A DNA stretch of 64,000 nt, taken from positions 53,751-117,750 of the forward strand of contig MNCI01002996.1 of assembly GCA_015680685.1 (NCBI GenBank), in the 5' to 3' direction. Within the stretch, counting starts at the first letter, position 1, and each line of letters begins with the position of its first letter. Origin of the DNA: Gnetum montanum (lineage: Eukaryota > Streptophyta > Gnetopsida > Gnetales > Gnetaceae). Below, piece by piece: positions 55,770 through 64,000 of the stretch. Made by a program: the position numbers and the translations under genes. Under the pieces are notes generated by a model. The model was not told the DNA's origin. It worked only from the letters and a program-made list of their open reading frames with translations, and searched no databases.

Positions 55770-58630
55770 AAATAGTCCCAAGCAGTGATAACTTTTGAGC
55801 TTCTAAGGGAGCTTCATTGGCTTTAGACACGTGTAGTGGCTAAGGTGATAATGGTTGTCGTGCTATTGCTACAACTTTTGGTGGGAGGCAATAGGCATCC
55901 AGTAATGGCTTCATTTTCTTCTCCTTACTCATGGGATTGTGCACCATCCACGTAGCTTCACTAATGTGGGTAGGAATGGGCACATCCCAAGGAAAATAAT
56001 CATTGGAAATAGCTCCTTAGTGTTAATGAACTAGGTAGCAAATTATTTGCACTTGATATTGAATGCCTTAACTATGTCTTTCAGCTCATGGTAATCATTC
56101 ATTATCTTGGCTAAGTTCTTGGTAGTTGATCGTTGATCCATGAATCATGCCTTCAGAACTTTGAGTTCAATATTTGTTATCTCAAGCTTTCGCTTGATGT
56201 CTTTATGGTGCTTAAACTTAGCCTCATACAACAAGTATGAGCTAGCCACTTGTTTTTCCAATTCTAATCATAGTCGTTTGGTAGTTAGCATTGCCAGGTT
56301 TACATAGGGGAGATTAACCAATTCCATGTGTTCTATCATTTGTTCAATTTGCAACTCCTTTAGGTGAATCTCCACTTTGTTATAGGCATCAATCCCATCA
56401 ATGATGGGCTACCATACTTCTCTTCCTTACTAGAGTTGTTGGAGGGCTTTATTTACTTTTACCTTAGACATTTGAATATGTTTCTCATTTACCTCCTTCT
56501 ACAAGCTAACCTGGTCTCTATAGTGATTTTTAACTTTTTCAAACTTAAGAGCCTCATTCTTCCAAGTAGTGATCTCAATGGTAGACTTCTGGCATAAGGC
56601 TCAAAGTTCCTCCATAGAAAAATTTTGATTCTTTATGACCAATTTTCTCAACTCAGTGTTTACCTTGGCAAGCTATTCCTATTGTTAATGAATGAATTCT
56701 TGCATCTATTGTTTCTATGCATCAACATTGCACAGGTGATGATTTTCAGTGATCAATGATTCATTTTCTTGATGCATATGAACCAAGTCCTTTTGAACCA
56801 AGTATATTTTTACTTCTACTATGGACTAGTTAAAGATGGACATCACTGTTTCCTCCTCAGGTTATTTTAGTCATTTTTGAAGCTATTGAAAAGTTTCATC
56901 TCTAGTGATTGTTGGCTTGAGGAGTGCGAGATTAGCAAAATGGACATGCAGTTTAGCAATTTCCATAGCCAAGCATTGGTTTTGTGCTTAGGCCATTTCA
57001 AGTTGCCCCTTCAAGATGATGCAATTGCCCTTTGCTTCCAACAACTCCGATTGGGTTGCAGTAATGTTATCCAAGAAATTAAAGATTTGTAGAATCAGTT
57101 GCTTGGTCCCTACCAGTTGATCCAGCAATTCTTTGTGTTGGGTTGCATTGAATCTTTCGTTACTATGCTTGTGAATGTCTACACATCTTGAAGTGCAGAT
57201 ATGTCTAGTATAGATGTCGCAGGTGCATTAAGTGCTTCAGCGACTTGGTCAGCAACTACTTTAGTAGAAGTCTCCTACCCTTGGTTCTGCATCACCAATA
57301 TAGTTGTCCCCTCGCCTTCCTCCAAACATACCAAAAAGGAGGCAACATTCCTAGAGATTTCTAGGAATAAATGATGTTGAGATAAGAACACCATTACCTC
57401 TTGGGTATTAGGATCCAATCTTATGGGTAACTGCATTCTTTGGGTAGAGAATATTGGCCCACCTCTTTCCATCTGGCTAATTTTCCAAGCCACCTCATTA
57501 AGGTAACTCATCGCTAGTCAATATACAAATGGGTCCACACCACTTGTTCATGATGCTCCTGTTCATGCAAGAGCTGCTCTTGAATTTTGTGCAAGTGCTC
57601 AATGGCTGCATAGACCTCCAGTATTTTTTCTTAAGTAAGTAGTGGAGGTGACGGCTACTACTCCCCTTCTTTAGCCATGATAAGTATCTTGTCCTTCATT
57701 ATTTTAAACCATGAGGCTAAAGGAGCATTCCTGATTATGTCATTTGCATAGCTGATGATCCCTGCCCTTTTGCAAAGTTTCCAGATGAGGCATGAAAAGA
57801 TAGGGTTCTCCTTTCATGTTTATTTTCTTTGAAGCACTTCTTGATCTCTAAATAGATCAATTGTGAAAGGTTTTCTAGAAATCTCACACTTGGAGTGGTG
57901 CATACTTGGATGAAAAAGGTAGTTACCTTGTTGAGCGTCATCGTTGGTAGGTCACTATTTTGAAGTATATGCATTTTTCCAATGTGAGCGCGTCATATTC
58001 CTTAAGGTCAACCCTATAACACTGCTGGGTCCACTTCTTTTTGACCTCAGGGTCACCCTGTGTTGACAACTTTGCCAATTGTGTCCCAGTATCAAGTAAC
58101 CCTAATGCCTGTGCAATGGCTTCAATGGAGTAGGACACTTGAATATCCTTAATTTTCACTATGGAGACTAGCCTTTTGTTGTTTTAAAAGAGATACGTCT
58201 CTCCCATGTACTACTCCCCTTTGAAAGTGATGATTGGCCACATGGGAGAGATTTGCAATTATGTTTTCACCTCTACTAGACGTGCTCTAAAAATGGCCCG
58301 AAGTTCAATTCCTAGAGAACTAAGCATTGGATCTCATGGGGCCTGATGGTGTTAAGGCAAGCTTGTGTTAATTTGACTTCAAGCCTTGGTATGGGTCCTG
58401 GTGCTTCCCCTTCCCACAATTATTTTGATGGAACTTCTTCTTCCGAAATCTATCGAATAGATTTCACTTTGGGCTTCTCTTGAAGAGGTCCCATTGCATG
58501 GGTTGCCTCTCATTATTCCTAGGCTTGCTCTTGTTGGCTGCTTCCAATTCTAGACTATTTCTCTCTTAATTGAGAGGGTCCTCCCTCCAGCAGTTGTTTC
58601 AATCTTAGTGCCATATGTAATCACAACATG
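55770..58630 (-). pseudogene. Downstream ORF of D: putative plant transposon-protein domain plus coiled coil
   Basis: Same ORF as in A. The N-terminal half includes 58159-57938 (VSYSIEAIAQALGLLDTGTQ, a Lys/Trp-rich stretch, LTLEKCIYFKIV) and 57974-57735 (TTFFIQVCTTPSVRFLENLS then QLIYLEIKKCFKENKHERR). The C-terminal half (about 57500-55900) is heptad-rich, with PPLFSIWLIFQ-like and LEEGEG pieces. Frame breaks are present. In position and domain it matches Athila env-position ORFs; function unknown. Confidence 0.6.
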
Positions 58631-58831
58631 ACCATAGGTTAACAATTGTTGTGTAACATGAAACAATTAGGATACCTTATCTCCTTAGGATAGTTACACT
58701 TGGCTAAGTTGTGATTATGGCTTATTTAATCAATTTTAATCATTATTTTATTTATGTTTTAATGTTAACAAGTCATTTCGAAGGGTGTTGGAACAATTTG
58801 ATGATTTTATATCATTATATTCATTAACCCT

Positions 58832-59210
58832 TTGGGGGAGTTAGAAAAATTTTCAAAAAATTTCATTAGAAACCTTAAGGTTTGCGGCCCTCACGATGAA
58901 GAGCGTACCTTTGGTAGTTGCAGGATTAAAGAATGGAGTGAGTTGGACAAATGGTTGAAAAGATATGGGCTCTGGAAGGCTTCAAACTCTAAAAAAGGGC
59001 AAAAACTCCACTTGTGTTATAAAGAAAGTTGCAAAAAATTGCAAAGTATGCAGTGGTATACATAAAGTTTTTGACATATGTCAATGGGGAATTGTCAATG
59101 CAATTGTTGACCACCATAGACTTCCATTGACTTTGCTTAAACTTTCAAAATACAAGGAGTTTTTGAGTGAAATTGGGGTCAAGTGGAAGCCCAAAAAGCC
59201 ACAAACATGA
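58832..59210 (+). pseudogene. Antisense ORF in post-integrase spacer of D
   Basis: Opposite strand to D's own genes. The frame 58832-59065 (opening at TTG, no ATG seen) reads LEKFSKNFIRNLKVCGPHDE then ERTFGSCRIKEWSELDKWLK and YGLWKASNSKKG. After one frameshift the second frame gives CKVCSGIHKVFDICQWGIV and LLKLSKYKEFLSEIGVKWKP, ending with TGA at 59208-59210. Copy A (31987-32369) has the same order and final stop. Differences between copies are mostly synonymous or conservative in this frame. No family recognised; it may be a captured host fragment. Confidence 0.5.
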
Positions 59211-60640
59211 TAAAAATAGTAGAAAAGGATATTGGAGTTCAGAAAATTGAGAAAGTTGATAAAATAGTTTAGAGAATGAATATTATGGGAGTCTAAGGAG
59301 CACTTTGTAGGATACACAATGGAATATGAAAAGGATAGGATTGTAGTAATGTTTGAAGTAAGGAACTTAACTAACCAAGCTAAAAGATATGCAAGTGGGT
59401 CCTCCCCATAGCAGGCACATGTCCTTTTTTCCCTTGCATAACCTCAACTTAGGAGTCCATAGGCCCCAAAGTCAATTAATGGTTATGAAAAGTTGAGGAC
59501 CAACCCAAAGAATCTATCTAAGAATTCCAACACATCAAACTAAGACATTGAGCATAACATAGAACCCAGTAGTGAGGTGAGTTATGGCAACATAAATGGA
59601 TGATTGAGAAGGTGGAATGGAATCCTGAATTAAGGTCATAAGAAGTCCCTTGTGGAGTTTGTGTTTAAAATGACTTGAGAAGATCCATCCTTAGTCCAGA
59701 CCAAAACCAACCTCTTTTAGTGACTTCACATTGCCACCCCTAGACTGATCCACCCCCTTGAGATACAAGATTGCTTGTACAAAACAACCATCATTCCATA
59801 AAGAGAAGAAGAGAGAAGTAGGAAGTAAGAGAGGACCTTAGTTAGAGGGGACCTTAGGGCATAGGTCCCTATCTTTCTAGTCCCATAACCAACGCTTGTA
59901 GCTGATTTATTTGTTAACAAAAGGGTGTGCTTTGAATTTCTATAATGTTTGTTTGTTGTTTTTTTTTTCTTTGTATTTTTGGATGGAAACCACACCATGC
60001 AAAGACTTTATTTGACTTCTTATTAGTGGTTGAAATGGAACAGTAAGAAGTTCACAAAAAATACTCAAGCACTAAATTACGTAGAAGAGTACAAAGAGTA
60101 TTGAGTCCCCTTGAAGTTACACCCTGTATAAACCTTTGAATCCTTCCCAATTTTGAAAACTACCAAGGTCATCAATTGATTAAATGTTTCTTTAATGGAA
60201 GGGACCTCAAACTTCTAGAACAAGGAAAATCATAGAGTTTTTTGGATGGATGGATGATGTGGACTCACTGCCTATTCCATGAAAAATAAATCATGTCATA
60301 GTCATCAGACATCATAATTCAAAATTAGAAACCAGACATTGACAATCACAACATTAAGCACAAACCATCATTAGTAAACAACAATAGTGGTACTGTGTTC
60401 TGTAGTAATAAATCACTTTTATTACCAAAAATGATGAAAAGTGACATACAAAAACACAATAAAGTAAAATATAGAAAAAATATAAAATTTTCAAGAAAGA
60501 TAAAACATACCAATCATGTTGTAAAACAAAAAATTGAAAAAACCAATAGAACCAAAAACCAAAGAAAAAGGTAAAAATCAATAAAGTATAAAACAAAAAG
60601 TGAAAAACTAAGGAGCCATATGGATAATTAGCATGGATGG
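59211..60640 (-). other. Post-integrase spacer of D
   Basis: Non-coding sequence collinear with A (32370-33860), including 'gaaggtggaatggaatcctg', 'cccataaccaacgcttgtag' and a T-rich tract at about 59955-59975. No gene is supported. Confidence 0.65.
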
Positions 60641-61900
60641 CCATCTCCCCCATGATTGAGTTGGAAGGAGGAGATCTAAAAAATTAAACATGGTTTTCCA
60701 TCCATTGAGGTTGTAGTTGCACTAGCTTGTCTTGGTTCTAGGAAAGGTTTCACTTGGTGGATGTTAACCAATTGCTTTTTATTGGTGCTCTCAGGTTTGT
60801 AGATTAACATGGCCCCAGAGGGAAAGGTTTGATCAATTATATAAGGTCCTTCTCACAATGTTTGGAACTTTGTATTCTAGGATACATGTGTGGGGTTCCA
60901 ATAGAGAACCTTATCTCCCAATTGAAATTTCACTTTCTATGTTTTGAGGTCATGACATTGTTTGTTAAATGCCTTGTACACCTCATTCAAAGATAGGACC
61001 ACTAATCGATTTTCATCTAGCACGTTAAGGTTGATTAGTCTTTCTTTTTGTGCTAGACTTAGGTCAAGATTTAGATTGTAGGCTGTTGAGAGTGTACGGA
61101 GCTCAAATTAAATTGGGAGCATTAGAAGTTTTCCATACACTAGCTCGTAGGGGAAGTAGTTAATAGGAAGTTTTCATGTTGAGTGATAGGCTCAAAGGGC
61201 ATCGTTGAGTTTTATGCTCTAATCTCTCTTATATTTACTCATGGTCCTTATTAAGATCTTTGTGATCTCCTTGTTAGTTACCTCTGCTTGATCGTTGGCT
61301 TGAGCATGATAGGATGTTGTTAATTTATGTTCAACCCACAAGGGTTACATATGTTTTCAAAAAGTGGCACCTCTAAAGTGAGTTCCATTATAAAAAATAA
61401 GTACACATGGCATCCCAAACCTATTTATAACATGTTATTGTACAAATCTAGCAATAGTGGATGATGTACAATCAATGACAGCTACTACTTTTTCCCATTT
61501 TGTGCAGTAGTTAATTGCTACGATGATATACACCTTTTCCTTAGACATGGGTGTGATGGAACCCATGAAGTCAATGCCCCATATTTCAAAGGGCTCTAGT
61601 GGTTGAATCCACTATTGAGGATCCTCCATTCACGTGGTCATCCCCCATCTCTTTGATAGCATTAAGAAGATTGGACAAACTAGTGGGCATCCCTAAAGAT
61701 TGTAGGCCGATAGTATCCTACCATAAGGATTTTTATGGTCGTGCATCACCCTACATAGTGGCCTCCACAAGGCCCTTCATGAGCATCCTAGAGAATGTTC
61801 AATTGATCTTCATTAGGGACACACCAACGAATTAGGTCATCAGTGCACACCTTGTAGAGGTGTTCATTGAGTTCGATGAAGTATTTGGCCTAATGAAGAA
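60640..61900 (-). pseudogene. Integrase of D
   Basis: Minus strand, collinear with A and P1: the HHCC-type region near 61780-61740, the core near 61600-61430 and the C-terminus near 60800. At the second catalytic Asp the copy reads FYNGTHF, so Asp is Asn. A plus-strand frame at 61599-61835 is the antisense shadow also seen in A and P1. Confidence 0.8.
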
Positions 61901-62049
61901 ATTGTTGCTTCTTTCTAAAGTCAAGATCTTATGGCATCTCTTGAGTAAGAAGATAGGTGAGGATGCCATTGTACCATGTTGGTTTTGTGAGTACTTGGTC
62001 ATGTATTATTCCTATAAAGAGGAGTTCATCTAGAAATTGATCAAATAGT

Positions 62050-63340
62050 GGCTCTCCTCCTCTTTATTATCCCATCTTAATCAAGAGAGGTGGTTAGTGA
62101 TCACATTCTCTGTCCCTTTTTGATCTAGCATCATGAGATTGAATTCCTGTAAGATCATAAGTCACCATATGATATGGGGGCTCACCATTGACTTATTCAT
62201 TAGGAAGTGAATGGCACTGTGATCTGTGTGCACAAATTACTTTATAACCAAGCACATAGTGCCTAAATTTTTCAAGAGCATACACCACTGTCATTAATTC
62301 TTTCTTTGTGGTGCTATAATTTAGCTATGCACTTACAATTCTTCGGCTCATGCAGTAGATGTAATATGGACATTTTTTATGGTCCAACTGCATAAGCACA
62401 ACTCAGGATTAATTAGATGTGTCCGTCATTATGTGAAATGGTTTGGATCAGTTTGGTGCCTATAGAATTGAAGTTTCTATGAGTTTTTCCTTTAACTATT
62501 GGAATGCATGTTCGCACTTCTTGGTCCAGATGAATGGAGCATCTTTCTTTGTAAGCTCAATCAACAGCTTTGTGATCTTAGAAAAATTCTCTATAAATCA
62601 CCGGTAGTAGCTAGTATGTCCAAGAAGTGATAAGACATCTTTAACTATCTCTAGTTGGCATGTTATTCCTTGGATGACCCTTATCTTCTCTATGTCTACC
62701 TCAATACCTCCTTGTAAAATTTGATGCCCCAATGCAGTAGATTTGTTTCAACATATAATTTCAGTACTTGCTCAAGGTGGTCCAAGGCTTGCTCAAATGT
62801 AGCTCCATAGGTGGAGAAATCATCCATGAAGACTACTGCTAAAAGATGCTAAGGACCAGGCATTGAAATGTTGTAAGACATTACACAGGCCAAATGACAT
62901 CTTAAAATATGCAAAATTCCCCCAGGGGCTTGTGAATGTTGTCTTGGCCTAATCTTCTAATGCAATTTGGATTTGGTTATAACCACTATAACCATCTAAG
63001 AAGCTATAATAGTAATGGTCGAAGATGGTGTCCAACACTTGATCCACAAATGACAATGAAAAATGATCTTTGAATGTTGTTATGTTCAACAACTTGAAGT
63101 TAATATAGATTCACCAGTTGCCATATTTTTTTGGCATAATTATGAGTGGGCTAACCCACTCACTATCTGCGATGGGATAGATGAACCCCACTTTAAGCAG
63201 TTGCTCTATTTCCTCCTTGATGATCTGCTTCAATTCGGGGTTCAGTCGTCTCTACGACTGCCTTCTTGGCTTCATGGTTGGGTCAGTGTAAATGTGATGT
63301 TGGCATATCCTTGGATTGATTTCAGTTAGCTCAAGATATG
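62050..63340 (-). pseudogene. Reverse transcriptase and RNase H of D
   Basis: Minus strand. RT includes SEWVSPLIIMPKK near 63170-63130 and the catalytic VVFMDDFSTYGA at about 62840-62805. RNase H (62440-62060) has EKFRHYVLGYKVICAHRSQC-type sequence with breaks. The M-D-D box is intact, unlike P1. Confidence 0.85.
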
Positions 63341-63599
63341 ACCAAGCAAAGACTATTGGCCATTCGTTAACCACCTTCAACAACTTTTCTTTTTATTCAA
63401 GAACAAGTTTGGCATTGATTATGACCAACTTACTATTGTTTAAGAATGCATACTCCATGCCAGTTGGTAGAATTTTCAACTCTAGGGGCTCCTCCTTGAA
63501 GTTATTAGGGATTTACAACTCTTCCCAATAGGTATCATCATCAAAGAGTTGGTGATGAACTTCCTTAAGTTCATCCATGCTTTTAACATAAGCATATGT

Positions 63600-64000
63600 T
63601 AGGCTCTTAGTTGGTTCCATGCATAATGTGCTGCTATGTAAGTTAGTTGTTATCCACTAGATGCCCTCCTATTTTATGGTTGCTATGTACAGAAACTTTT
63701 GAATATCTATTTCTTGTGCACACTAATTACATGCTTTAACATATGTACTTTTGATGGACGAACTCTTTTTCATGCAATTACACTCATTATCGGTGTACGC
63801 GATGCTTAGAATACGCTTCTTCTTTAGCCTTCCAAATTCATTTTCCTTGGAAATTTTCAAGGAGAGATTCCTTATGCCCATATGTGCATAAACTGTGCTT
63901 AACCATGCTCTTTCCATAATCATGGGGAAGTCACCTTTGTAGTTTTTGACCTTGATCACCAAAAAATCGACAGGATAGGACCATCCACTAACTGTGGTCA
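63600..64000 (-). pseudogene. Protease region of D, truncated by window end
   Basis: 63962-63723 reads MVIKVKNYKGDFPMIMERAW, LSTVYAHMGIRNLSLKISKE and so on. It is collinear with the protease-to-RT linker of A (47240-47000) and P1 (27650-27692 plus 51050-51200). The catalytic part lies beyond the window. Confidence 0.65.

Larger units (their letters stand above)
17553..64000 (+). mobile_element. P1: outer Athila-like Ty3/gypsy element, split by nested insertions, 3' end beyond window
   Basis: P1 consists of the 5' LTR 17553-18404, leader 18405-18616, gag and protease 25640-27692, and rest of protease, RT, RNase H, integrase and spacer 51050-54684. The pieces are separated by elements C, A and D. 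Its continuity is shown by the target duplications at the A and C borders and by collinearity with A and D across each junction. The position of its 3' LTR is not in the window. Many stop codons make it non-functional. Confidence 0.85.
54685..64000 (-). mobile_element. D: nested Athila-like element, minus strand, runs off the window
   Basis: The 3' LTR is 54685-55527, followed (right to left in element sense) by the polypurine tract, downstream ORF, spacer, integrase, RNase H, RT and protease up to the window end. It is inserted in the post-integrase spacer of P1. Same gene order and family as A. Gag and the 5' LTR lie outside. Confidence 0.88.

Overview
The window is nuclear DNA of a seed plant with a repeat-rich genome. 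Two ordinary host genes lie in the left quarter: a 13-exon kinesin-14 gene (+ strand, 5633-9907) and an intronless-CDS translation initiation factor eIF5 gene (- strand, 13773-15089). They are convergent, with about 3.9 kb between their coding ends. The species cannot be named from sequence alone. The short introns, the plant-type KIN-14 protein, the 5'-UTR intron of eIF5 and the Athila/Tat-type Ty3/gypsy retrotransposons all point to a plant.

Left edge (1-5600): minus-strand LTR sequence (1 to about 548, and 1147 to about 1981) with a short stretch of leader between them, then SINE-like and unclassified repeats. A clean solo LTR (3624-4495) is flanked by a perfect 5-bp duplication GGTAG. Middle (5.6-16.1 kb): the two genes. 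16.1-17.5 kb: intergenic DNA with a SINE-like copy and a dispersed repeat.

Right three quarters (17553 to the window end): one nested retrotransposon cluster, resolved by reading junctions. Host element P1 (+ strand, Athila-like, 5' LTR 17553-18404, 3' end beyond the window) has taken three insertions. These are C (+, 18617-25639, gag-only derivative, TSD AGAAA/AGGAA), A (-, 27698-51044, TSD CCAAT) and D (-, from 54685 past the window end). A was itself hit by B (+, 34537-44556, a Tat-like gag/protease element without RT or integrase, TSD AGTGG). Order of events: P1 first; then A, C and D into P1, relative order unknown; B after A. All pol genes carry stops or lost catalytic residues.

The least ordinary observations are three. 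First, a reading frame antisense to the element, lying between integrase and the downstream sense ORF of the Athila-like elements, differs between copies A and D in a coding-like way. Second, B carries an indel-free array of 19 x 30 bp that encodes a 10-residue repeat, with irregular non-coding relatives further downstream in the same element. Third, the kinesin gene has two GC-AG introns and a duplicated splice acceptor whose decoy copy leads to an in-frame stop.
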